Assembly (NCBI GenBank): GCA_030824515.1
Contig: JAVBXN010000027.1
Coordinates: 1 to 64,000, forward strand
DNA from: Pelobacter sp.
GTDB taxonomy: Bacteria; Desulfobacterota; Desulfuromonadia; Geobacterales; Pseudopelobacteraceae
Length of the DNA stretch: 64,000 nt
Reading direction: 5' to 3'
Part shown: one piece after another, positions 34,341-41,733 of the stretch
Position numbering within the stretch: position 1 is the stretch's first letter
How the letters are laid out: each line of letters starts with the position of its first letter
Notes under the pieces: generated by a model
Told to the model about the DNA's origin: nothing
Database searches by the model: none
The model's input: the letters and a program-made list of their open reading frames with translations, nothing else
Program-made: the position numbers and the translations under genes

Positions 34341-35708
34341 TTACTCGTTTTCTTGCTGCAGTTTGAGCAGCTTTTCAAAATAGAGCTCAGGGTTGGTTAG
34401 CTTCTCGATTTCCTTGGAAGCATATCCCAGTTCTTTGAAGTTAAGCACACCGTTTATCGCATGGCAGTTGGCGCAGGTTAGCGCCTTGTTTTTTGGCGTA
34501 ACCTGGTGGTTGCTGCCGAAGTAGATGGTCTGCCATCCCGGAACCGGTTCATAATCCTTGATGCCAAGTATCTTCGCCGCCGAGGCAACCCCCGCCAATG
34601 AGTCACCGTTTGATATCGGCGGTGCGAAGTCCATAGACAGCAGTTGTCCGTTCTTCTTGTTGAAATATGCCTTGCCCTGGAAAATCTTGAACGGGTAAAT
34701 TTTGCTCTTACCGTCGGTTCTGCTTCCCTTCGGTCCGATGAAGGTCGGTGTGTTGCTGACGGTCAGATTGTACCATGCATATACCGGAGCGGTTTCATTT
34801 ACTTCACGCTTCAATGTTGAAGGCTCATAGAAACCGTTGGCCTGTTTTTCCCATTTGGTGAAGTCCTTGGAGAAGGCTCCGCCGGTCTTGGGGATGTGGC
34901 AAGTCTGGCAGGCAATTTTTTCGGTGTGTTTATTGTAATCAGCATCAGTATGAGGTTTGCTGGTGTGGCACTCGCCAACGCAGGTCATGTAGATGCCGTC
35001 ATGAGCCCAGTTGTTGGGATCACGGCCGGTGGGGAACTTGTGGTTTTTAACTTGGTGGCAATCGACGCAGATGATACCTTTGGTTACGTGTACCTCGGCA
35101 TCCTTTGCCATCGAGAAACCGCGCTTGATCATGGCTCCACCTCCTGCCGCTTCGTGACAGGCCATGCAATTCTTGATGGATGGTCTGCCAATGTTGGCGG
35201 CTGCCTCGGTGCTGCGATCCTGGGTCATGACAACGTTACCGTTTTTGTCCTTGGCCGGTTTTCTTTTGCTGAAGTCATACTTGCTTGAATGGCAGATCAG
35301 GCAGTCTATGGCCTGTTCAGCCTGTGGTCCGGTGCTGCCGACATCGCTGGCATGATCGCCGGGGTGGCAGGTGTTGCAACCGGTGAACTTGGTCTTGCCC
35401 AGTGCGTTCGGTGGAACTTCCTTCAGATTGTTGACGATGTCGTTGCCGTTGCACATCGTATAGATGCGATTCTTCATTCCGTGTTCTTCATCAGGGTTCA
35501 AATTGTCAACATGATCTACCTTGGAGGCGTGTTTCCAATGAACCGTTCCGAGAAACTCCCTGGCTTTGCCTGGATGACAAGCTTCACAGGTTTTTGGACC
35601 CTGATAGCCATCCTTTAGTATCTGCTCTTTTCCTGGATGTTCCTTGGCAATAGCAGTCGCTGCCAACAGAGCGCATCCCAGCATGATCGCTGCAATTCTT
35701 CCCGTCAT
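34341..35708 (-). CDS. Octahaem c-type cytochrome, tetrathionate-reductase (OTR) type
   Basis: From the ATG at 35708 (AAAGGA site) the protein has 455 residues with a signal peptide (IAAIMLGCALLAATAIA). Seven CXXCH motifs are at 41, 111, 136, 181, 214, 267 and 412, plus one unusual CXXXCH (CVGECH, 243). The start (CEACHPGKAREFLGTVHWKH, then MCNGND and GCNTCHPGDH) has the spacing of the octahaem tetrathionate reductase family, whose enzymes reduce tetrathionate, hydroxylamine or nitrite. In OTR the active-site haem has an unusual ligand; this cannot be read here. An upstream in-frame start at 35771 was rejected. It sits between the rhodanese gene and the molybdopterin gene. Confidence 0.82.
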   Translation of the reverse strand: MTGRIAAIMLGCALLAATAIAKEHPGKEQILKDGYQGPKTCEACHPGKAREFLGTVHWKHASKVDHVDNLNPDEEHGMKNRIYTMCNGNDIVNNLKEVPPNALGKTKFTGCNTCHPGDHASDVGSTGPQAEQAIDCLICHSSKYDFSKRKPAKDKNGNVVMTQDRSTEAAANIGRPSIKNCMACHEAAGGGAMIKRGFSMAKDAEVHVTKGIICVDCHQVKNHKFPTGRDPNNWAHDGIYMTCVGECHTSKPHTDADYNKHTEKIACQTCHIPKTGGAFSKDFTKWEKQANGFYEPSTLKREVNETAPVYAWYNLTVSNTPTFIGPKGSRTDGKSKIYPFKIFQGKAYFNKKNGQLLSMDFAPPISNGDSLAGVASAAKILGIKDYEPVPGWQTIYFGSNHQVTPKNKALTCANCHAINGVLNFKELGYASKEIEKLTNPELYFEKLLKLQQENE

Positions 35709-35855
35709 GTTTCGATTCCTTTCGACTTCAGGCATATTCATACCCATATATATGGTATGTAGCCTGATCAATGCAACGCTTGTTCCAATTATATGAATTT
35801 TTGTATAGTTATTGATAAATAAAAAGATTTTGAGTGTGAGCAGGAGAACTTGTTT

Positions 35856-35883
35856 ACCATACCCGCCATATGGCGGGTATGGT
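35856..35883. repeat. Perfect 28-base palindrome after the rhodanese gene
   Basis: The 14-base arms (ACCATACCCGCCAT and its reverse complement) are exact and have no loop, so an RNA hairpin would need to open the centre. It lies 13 bases past the rhodanese stop. No T run follows on the minus strand, so it may be an mRNA-stabilising or processing hairpin, or a protein-binding site, and not a simple terminator. Confidence 0.6.
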
Positions 35884-35896
35884 GCGTGTTATGGCG

Positions 35897-37309
35897 TTAT
35901 TCCTTTGTGATCTTGTAGCTGCCATTCTTTTCAAATGCAACCTTGGCGTTTGCAAACTTGACATTTGTGTAACCAAGGCCTTTCAAAGTGTTATAGGCAA
36001 CTTCTGCTATCGTGCCTGTATTGCAATAGAAAACAATCAGCTTGTCTTTGGGAATCTCGGCCAGACGGTCCTTGATCTCCTCGGCCGGAATCAGTTTTGC
36101 GGTTTTGAGCATGCCGGCGTTGCCTTCTGCGGTTGTGCGGGCATCGATAAGCATGACGTTGGCAGGCAACTCCGCCGCGTACTTCTTGAACTCGTCCAGA
36201 TTGATTTCGCCAGGCCGTGGTTTAGGAACATAGACAGCCTTGGCTGTCAGTTTGCCGGTTGCCACTTCGTACTTAGCCGTCGTCCAGGCATCGTATCCAC
36301 CCGTTACCACCATCACCCTGCCGTAGCCGGCTTTTACCAGTTGTTTGGCTACCTTGGCAGCCTGTACGCCATCTTTTCCGTCATAAATCATGACCGGCGG
36401 TTTCTTGTCTTTAGGAGGCAGGTTCTTGATCAGCTTGGCGGCCTTGGTGGCCGGGAAGGAAACGGCGCCCTTGATGTAACCCTTGGCAGCTTCCTTTTCC
36501 GCGCGTACATCCAGCAGGACATGCGGAATGTCCTTGTCCATCCAGGCCTCTTTCAGGAACTGGGTAGAGAGTACACCGTAATTCTTGGTTGACCAGGCCG
36601 GCATGCCATCCTTGTATACCTTCAGGTTGGTGTAGCCGAGTTTTTTGGCCTTGTCTGCTGAACCTGGGCTCATGTTGCAGGAAGGTCCTGCACAGTAGAA
36701 AATAATCAGGGCCGACTTGTCCTTGGGAAGAAGTTTGTCAGCCAGTTTGTCAAAAGCCGGGAAAGGAAGATTGATCGCGGTTGGGATGGAGCCCTCCTGG
36801 AAGCGCGGTAGCGGACGGGAGTCATACAGGAAGTATTTTCCCTTTTCCGGACCAAGTGCTACCAGTTTCTCAATGTCGGCAGTGTTCATCAACATTTCGG
36901 CCGGAATCTTTACCGGCGGTTTCTCAATCAATTTGACCGCAGTTTTTACGCCATCTTTCTCTACATACTCGACCTTGACCTCATGTCCTTTTTTTACCTT
37001 GTTCTCCTTGAGAAATTCGCCATCACCGGTCTTGCCTTCACCATTGACGACTTTGATCTCGTCTTCATCAAACTTGAACTGTTCGACCGCGTCATCAATC
37101 TTGACCTGAATGGTCTTGGCTTTGAAAGTGACAATGTCAAAGTGGCCGCGAACCGCACCCGGCTCAGCCTTGTGACAGCTGGTGCAGATCTTGGCAATTG
37201 TCGATTTGGCTGCCGGAGCGGTGGGTTCGGCTGAAACGGTAACTGCTGCTGAAACAGATATTCCTGCTACCAGTGTCAAAATTGCCGGATGAAATGACTG
37301 AAATTTCAT
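35897..37309 (-). CDS. Exported triple-rhodanese protein with one haem motif
   Basis: The 470-residue protein has a signal peptide, one CTSCH motif (42-46) and a short beta domain (about 60-130: IQVKIDDAVEQFKFDEDEI). Three rhodanese domains follow, at about 140-245, 250-350 and 365-465. Domain 1 has the catalytic Cys206 (FYCAGPSC) and domain 3 has Cys429 (FYCNTGT). Domain 2 has Asp at the equivalent place (MIYDGKDG), so it is inactive or a scaffold. Rhodaneses move sulfane sulfur, so this protein could carry sulfur in the periplasm next to the reductases. It follows the small exported protein at 37342 and precedes the octahaem gene. Geobacter Ext clusters also encode a rhodanese-type protein. 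Confidence 0.85.
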   Translation of the reverse strand: MKFQSFHPAILTLVAGISVSAAVTVSAEPTAPAAKSTIAKICTSCHKAEPGAVRGHFDIVTFKAKTIQVKIDDAVEQFKFDEDEIKVVNGEGKTGDGEFLKENKVKKGHEVKVEYVEKDGVKTAVKLIEKPPVKIPAEMLMNTADIEKLVALGPEKGKYFLYDSRPLPRFQEGSIPTAINLPFPAFDKLADKLLPKDKSALIIFYCAGPSCNMSPGSADKAKKLGYTNLKVYKDGMPAWSTKNYGVLSTQFLKEAWMDKDIPHVLLDVRAEKEAAKGYIKGAVSFPATKAAKLIKNLPPKDKKPPVMIYDGKDGVQAAKVAKQLVKAGYGRVMVVTGGYDAWTTAKYEVATGKLTAKAVYVPKPRPGEINLDEFKKYAAELPANVMLIDARTTAEGNAGMLKTAKLIPAEEIKDRLAEIPKDKLIVFYCNTGTIAEVAYNTLKGLGYTNVKFANAKVAFEKNGSYKITKE

Positions 37310-37341
37310 GTAGAGAAATCCTCCTTGGTTTTAGATCAGAG

Positions 37342-37665
37342 TTAGCAACCCGCTGTCTTCTTGAACATCTTACTGGTGTTCTTGTCGCCATCCTTTTCAA
37401 ACTTGGTGCGGATCTCATCGCCTTCCAGAATGCGTTTGTCCTTGAATTTGTCGAGTGTAGCTTCATCGGTAATGGTAATGGTAATGGACTCACTTGATTT
37501 GTTGTCCTTTATTACGGCAATGGCCGACTTCTGGTCAGCAGCAATTTCGATTTTAGAGATGACCCCTGTGATCTTGACTTCTTCGGCGCTGGCGGTGCGA
37601 ATAACTGTGAAAGATGCGACCAAAATGATTGCAAAGACGATAATAACTGAACTGATTTTCTTCAT
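37342..37665 (-). CDS. Small exported protein, similar to the rhodanese N-terminal domain
   Basis: The ATG at 37665 (GGGAG site) gives 107 residues with a signal peptide (ISSVIIVFAIILVASFTVIRTASA). The mature part reads VKITGVISKIEIAADQKSAIAVIKDNKSSESITITITDEA, a small beta-barrel pattern. It resembles residues about 60-130 of the neighbouring rhodanese protein (alternating K, V and D with FEKDGDK and FKFDED). The C-terminus is TAGC, whose Cys could be redox-active. No family was recognised. Position in the cluster suggests a periplasmic partner protein. Confidence 0.65.
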   Translation of the reverse strand: MKKISSVIIVFAIILVASFTVIRTASAEEVKITGVISKIEIAADQKSAIAVIKDNKSSESITITITDEATLDKFKDKRILEGDEIRTKFEKDGDKNTSKMFKKTAGC

Positions 37666-37735
37666 GACTAACTCCCTATTTGTGCTCTGTGTAAGTGTTA
37701 CTAAAATGTGATTGTCCCGGTTAAAGTTTAAAGCA

Positions 37736-37763
37736 GGGGCGCGGTCTGTGCCGCACCCCTTCA
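37736..37763 (-). promoter_or_regulatory. Hairpin after the porin gene
   Basis: A GC-rich stem GGGGCGCGG / CCGCACCCC with a TCTG-type loop lies between the porin stop and the small exported gene, inside the operon. No clear T run follows on the minus strand, so it may be an attenuator or an mRNA-stability element. Confidence 0.45.
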
Positions 37764-37773
37764 ACAGCCTGGT

Positions 37774-39774
37774 CTAAAAATGAACTTCAAAAGTGCCGTA
37801 AATATTGTGAGCTTCTTTCAGTGGCGCCATCAGCATGAGATCGGTTGACTTGATCTCGGAGATTTTCTTGGGAGCGCCGACCCAGTTGTTGCTGCCGGTG
37901 TATTCGAAGTCATAGTACTGGTAGCCAAGTTTGAAGAAGGCCTTGGCAAAGTAGTTGGAAATCGGTTTCAGGTTGAGTTCCTGGATGATGTACGGTTCAT
38001 AAACGTTACCGCGTGTACCGACCTTGCTGGTCCACATGTCGTCAGCAGCCGGTGCAAAGGTGATCCAGTATTTTGAGCCATGGTTGAACTCGAAGCCGAT
38101 CTTGGTCTTTGACGGCAGGTCATAGCGAATACCGGCATATACGGCCCAACCGGTCTGTTCTTTCGGATTCGTATCCTGAGCAAAGAACTCGCCGCTCATC
38201 AAGCCCTGGAAACCTGCGTTTTCTGATACGTTGCCGTTCGGATGAGTAATGCTCAGGCCGAAATCGCTGAAAAGTTGCAGGGTGCCGGGACCAACATTCT
38301 TGAGAGTGCTCATCGCCCCGGCGCCGTACCAGTCGATATTGCCCAGGTTTGTTGCAGGTGCGGTGTTGCCGAAGATGGTGTTGTTCATGGCGGGGAAGTC
38401 AAAGATATCGAAACCGCGGTTCCACTGCAGCCAGATACGCAGGGGGTCGGTCTCGTATGGGATAACCGCTACACCAAGCATGTCGGTGTCCTTGATGCTG
38501 TTGGAAGATGTCTTGATGCCGCTGTCGAAGCCGCGGCCGTAACAGACCTTGGCGTATGCACCGGGAAGTGCATCGATGTCGGGAGCGTAGCCGATGGTCA
38601 TGCCGTCGAAAGCATAATCAACCAGCAGGGCAGGGGTGCCGCCATTGCCGGGGCGTTCCCTGTTCATGCGCAGGTTGCTGGGGGCGCCGTTGGTGGCTGG
38701 ACGGCGACCGACCGAGAACCAGACCGGTTGTTCGGCGATGTTGCTCCAGGTTGCATAGGCACGATCTACATTCAGGAGGCTGTCGGTAGGAACGTGGCTG
38801 AGCGTGCCGTCGAACACGCCGACGCGGTCAGCGAAGTATCCGTTCATGGTGGTGGAATCACTCTGTGAACCAAACGCCTTGTACATGTCCAACTTGGCAT
38901 GTACCGTGACGTCTTTAATCGGCTTGGCTGTCAGATCGATGCCGAATTTGTTGGTGTAGAGGGTTTCGTTCTTTGGTTTGAAAGCAGGAGCTTGTGCAAG
39001 GTAGGGACTGCCGGCCCCCAAAAAGCCCTGCATCATCATCTGCATTGCAAGCTGGTTAATCTGTGTTGGTGTGTATCCCATGCCGGCAAGTGAAGTCAGA
39101 ACCGTATTCCACTGGGCTCCAAGACTTGCACCGGCAGCCTGTGTTCCTGTGGCGGGGTCGATAATGCTGGCGGAAGAGGGTTTGGCAAAAACAGTAGGCA
39201 ATACTTTGGACTGAAGTGTTGCGAGAATGGCTGTCTGCTGGCTGGTCAGCGCTGTGCCTGACAATGCTGCCTGGACTGCTGCGGGTCCGCCCATGACGAT
39301 TGTATTGAACTGGTTGAGGAAGGTGCCCGGGGTTGCTCCGGAAGCCGTAAAGCTGTTATACATGGCCTGCGGCATGTAGTTGTTCAAAATATAGCCGAAC
39401 TGTGTCGGAGAAAAGAGTTTGCCGCTCTCCGTGGCCAGCATGAACTGGGTTGCCGATGGATTGCTGCCTCCGGCAACGGTCGGGTCAAGCAGGAACGAGC
39501 CTGCCATGTTCTGCATGGTTCCGATGGCGCTTGAATAGGGCACTGTCTCACCATGCAGGGAATCCACCCGGAAGCGGTACTCGCCGCCGATGGTCAGCCA
39601 CTTGCCGAGCGACTTGTCCTCGACCCTTTGCACTGAGCCTTTGAGGTCGGCGACCTCTTTACTCAGCTTGTCGATCTTTTTCTGCAGGTCATCGTCGGCT
39701 GCCTGGGCGGCAAGCGGGAAAGCCAGTCCTGCGATTGCACAAAAGAGAAGCTTCTTTGCCATTTTTTGTTTCAT
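37774..39774 (-). CDS. DUF3373-type outer-membrane beta-barrel protein (porin)
   Basis: The 666-residue protein has a signal peptide (AQA-A cleavage near 26) and a short N-terminal coiled coil (DLQKKIDKLSKEVADLKGSVQRVEDK). Alternating beta strands run to the end, which finishes with Phe (TFEVHF), the outer-membrane assembly signal. LTIGGEYRFRVDS is the DUF3373 start. Between about 85 and 250 there is a long Ala/Gln/Ser-rich insert (GGPAAVQAALSG, LTSQQTAILATL, QINQLAMQMMMQ). The first gene of the cluster, it could let substrate in or hold extracytoplasmic cytochromes, as Geobacter ExtI-like proteins do. The ATG at 39774 follows a GGAGG site. Confidence 0.85.
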   Translation of the reverse strand: MKQKMAKKLLFCAIAGLAFPLAAQAADDDLQKKIDKLSKEVADLKGSVQRVEDKSLGKWLTIGGEYRFRVDSLHGETVPYSSAIGTMQNMAGSFLLDPTVAGGSNPSATQFMLATESGKLFSPTQFGYILNNYMPQAMYNSFTASGATPGTFLNQFNTIVMGGPAAVQAALSGTALTSQQTAILATLQSKVLPTVFAKPSSASIIDPATGTQAAGASLGAQWNTVLTSLAGMGYTPTQINQLAMQMMMQGFLGAGSPYLAQAPAFKPKNETLYTNKFGIDLTAKPIKDVTVHAKLDMYKAFGSQSDSTTMNGYFADRVGVFDGTLSHVPTDSLLNVDRAYATWSNIAEQPVWFSVGRRPATNGAPSNLRMNRERPGNGGTPALLVDYAFDGMTIGYAPDIDALPGAYAKVCYGRGFDSGIKTSSNSIKDTDMLGVAVIPYETDPLRIWLQWNRGFDIFDFPAMNNTIFGNTAPATNLGNIDWYGAGAMSTLKNVGPGTLQLFSDFGLSITHPNGNVSENAGFQGLMSGEFFAQDTNPKEQTGWAVYAGIRYDLPSKTKIGFEFNHGSKYWITFAPAADDMWTSKVGTRGNVYEPYIIQELNLKPISNYFAKAFFKLGYQYYDFEYTGSNNWVGAPKKISEIKSTDLMLMAPLKEAHNIYGTFEVHF

Positions 39775-40060
39775 ACAACCTCCACAATAAGATATTTATT
39801 ACGCCCTGCGTACAGCATCAAACCAAAACAACCTGAAACTGGAAGAAATGCAGAAATTCACCTCCTTGACAGGGATATTTTTACATCGGAACGGCTTAAA
39901 CCAGATTCAATATACTGCATAGTGTTATTATGGTCTATCAAAATATATAGTGTTTTGAATATATTTTCTAATGAGTGCAAAAATAGAACAACGCGATATC
40001 ACGTTACCAGCTTATTATTGAGAGGGTAGCTCTAACATTCGGATTGTCAATCGATTGGGA
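39775..40060. other. Intergenic region: promoter area of the respiratory cluster
   Basis: About 286 AT-rich bases lie before the porin gene and after the Cys-rich small gene, both on the minus strand. Two ATAGTGTT copies, at about 39919 and 39949 (TATAGTGTT), stand close together and could be regulator sites. No clear -35/-10 pair was pinned. No RNA gene was recognised. Confidence 0.4.
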
Positions 40061-40237
40061 TCATTTATTTTCCGGAGGGGTATTCAAGGAGTCATATAGT
40101 GCTATCTGCTCTGCGATTGAAAGTTTGTGGCGACAACAGTTCGAACGGTTCAGGCATTTACGGCAACGATCATCGGAACACCATTGACAAAAATTGCAAT
40201 CGGGGCAGGGGTGTTTTTTTGTTGGTTCATCAGTCAT
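40061..40237 (-). CDS. 58-residue cysteine-rich protein, coupled to the deacetylase gene
   Basis: Reading on the minus strand from ATG 40237, which overlaps the deacetylase stop by one base (TGATG), gives a short protein with eight cysteines: CPDCNFCQWC (11-20), CRKC (25-28) and CC at 34-35, then RHK and an acidic tail. Such spacing fits a zinc ribbon or an iron-sulfur site. The frame is complete with a stop at 40061, and the coupling argues it is real. No homologue was recognised. It is the last gene of the usp-deacetylase group. Confidence 0.6.
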   Translation of the reverse strand: MTDEPTKKHPCPDCNFCQWCSDDRCRKCLNRSNCCRHKLSIAEQIALYDSLNTPPENK

Positions 40238-41031
40238 CAGTAGGCAACGTTCCGTTTGACCGCATTGCCTTCAAGCAGCTGGACAAAAGCTTTGCCGCTG
40301 TCGGCATTGACCAGCAGGTATCGCGGCAGCTTCATGGCTTGATCAGACGGCAGGGCATGGCGGCGCTCTATTGTAAATGTAGCAACATATCCGGCTTCGG
40401 AAGCTTTCTTTATAAGATAATCATCGTAGATTCCGAACGGCCAGGCCAGCATGTCCACATGACCACCAAGCTCCGTTTCCAGGCGCGCCTTGGATTTTCT
40501 CAGTTGTGACATGACAATGCTGTCAAGCGCCTGAGGACTAAGTTTCTTGCGTTCTTTCTTGAAGTTTGGATGCCAGTAGGTGTGTGACTGAATATCAAAC
40601 AGTCCGGACTTTTTAAGGTCGCGCAGCTGATCCCATGTCATGGCATATTTTGCATTGGATATGGCGGATGGATATGTGAATACCGTAACCGGATAGCGAT
40701 ATCTGCGTATTATAGGGAGCATTTCGCTGTAAACGGACTTATGTGCGTCGTCTTCAACGATCACCACGGATTTGGGCAGCGGGGCCGGTGCTTTACCGAG
40801 ATAATGGTCGATCAACCGGCGGAGCGGTATAACCTTGTAACCGTTGTCGTGAAGATATTTCATATGCGATTCAAAAACCGGTGTGGTGATTGTCATGCCA
40901 TCCGCAACAGTGGGGCCGAAACGATGATACAGCAGGATCGGTACCCTAAAGGATTCGGCGGCGGAAACCTGCAAGGGGAGCAACATCAGAAATAATCCGA
41001 GGATATAACTGATAAAACGACATGAAATCAT
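40237..41031 (-). CDS. Polysaccharide deacetylase family protein (NodB-like), exported
   Basis: From the ATG at 41031 (GAAAGG site) the protein has 264 residues with a signal peptide (FISYILGLFLMLLPLQVSA). The NodB-fold motifs are ILLYHRFG, VIVEDDAHKS (motif 1, with EDDA in place of the usual FDDG), IQSHTYWHP (metal His pair), and WPFGIYDD. Such enzymes remove N-acetyl groups from cell-wall or capsule polysaccharide. The changed motif 1 still offers Asp for base and metal but its effect is uncertain. It follows the usp gene by 17 bases and is coupled to the Cys-rich gene. Confidence 0.82.
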   Translation of the reverse strand: MISCRFISYILGLFLMLLPLQVSAAESFRVPILLYHRFGPTVADGMTITTPVFESHMKYLHDNGYKVIPLRRLIDHYLGKAPAPLPKSVVIVEDDAHKSVYSEMLPIIRRYRYPVTVFTYPSAISNAKYAMTWDQLRDLKKSGLFDIQSHTYWHPNFKKERKKLSPQALDSIVMSQLRKSKARLETELGGHVDMLAWPFGIYDDYLIKKASEAGYVATFTIERRHALPSDQAMKLPRYLLVNADSGKAFVQLLEGNAVKRNVAY

Positions 41032-41048
41032 AATAAACCTTTCGATGA

Positions 41049-41504
41049 TCAACCTCTTACTATATAGACTGAACAGGGAGCACTACTGGCAACCTTGTGG
41101 GAAATGCTTCCTTTGATTCGCCTCTGAATAAACCCTTTGCTGGAACTGCCGATGACAATTACATCAATACTTTCGCGTTTGGCAAAGCTGATCATTTTTT
41201 CCGTCGGATCCCCGTATTCAACAATCATTTCAAGTGGAATATCGTGTTCTGCTGCACATTTTTCCACTACGAAAAAAATGCGTTTCCGCAGATCGTCCCA
41301 CTTTTCGGTCTCCGTCATCGGTGCAGACGGTACGAAGTCGGTATAGGTTGAAGTTGGTGCGTTAGGTAGAACGAGCAACGCAAAGACCGGGCTTTTGAAT
41401 TGGCTCTGGTTTCCTGCCGCCAATCTTACCGCCTCTTCCGCTGCCTTGTCGGATTGTGGGGAACCATCGATTGCGACAAGTATCTTTTTTCGCAGATTTA
41501 GCAT
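41049..41504 (-). CDS. Universal stress protein (UspA family)
   Basis: The 151-residue single-domain protein has LVAIDGSPQSDKAAEEAVRLA at the start and VIVIGSSSKGFIQRRIKGSISHKVASSAPCSVYIV at the end, the ATP-binding GX2GX9GS pattern being close to complete. Usp proteins help survive starvation, oxidants or other stress. It is the first gene of the usp-deacetylase-Cys-rich group and is divergent from the IclR gene. The start MLNLRKKILV has a weak ribosome site. Confidence 0.92.
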   Translation of the reverse strand: MLNLRKKILVAIDGSPQSDKAAEEAVRLAAGNQSQFKSPVFALLVLPNAPTSTYTDFVPSAPMTETEKWDDLRKRIFFVVEKCAAEHDIPLEMIVEYGDPTEKMISFAKRESIDVIVIGSSSKGFIQRRIKGSISHKVASSAPCSVYIVRG

Positions 41505-41590
41505 ATCGGCCCCTTGTTTGTTCTATTCCCAGCTGTAGCGCAGAAAGCATTACTACACTTAAAGAACAAATATAATGCAATTTTTAACAC

Positions 41591-41648
41591 TTGACAATTA
41601 TAAAACAATATTCTAGTATTTGAAAAAAATGTTCCGTAATTGTATAAT
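41591..41648 (+). promoter_or_regulatory. Two tandem sigma-70-type promoters before the IclR gene
   Basis: TTGACA (41591-41596) with TAGTAT (41614-41619) after 17 bases is the first. TTGAAA (41620-41625) with TATAAT (41643-41648) after 17 bases is the second and is near consensus. Both point at the IclR gene at 41734, with a leader of about 80-110 bases. The divergent usp gene starts at 41504. Confidence 0.6.
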
Positions 41649-41733
41649 TTCCCTGGTTCTTTAATTAGCGGTGAAATTTTGATATGTTGCGCTTCATGTT
41701 TTTTCAAATTTTTATATTACAGGACTTGAAACC

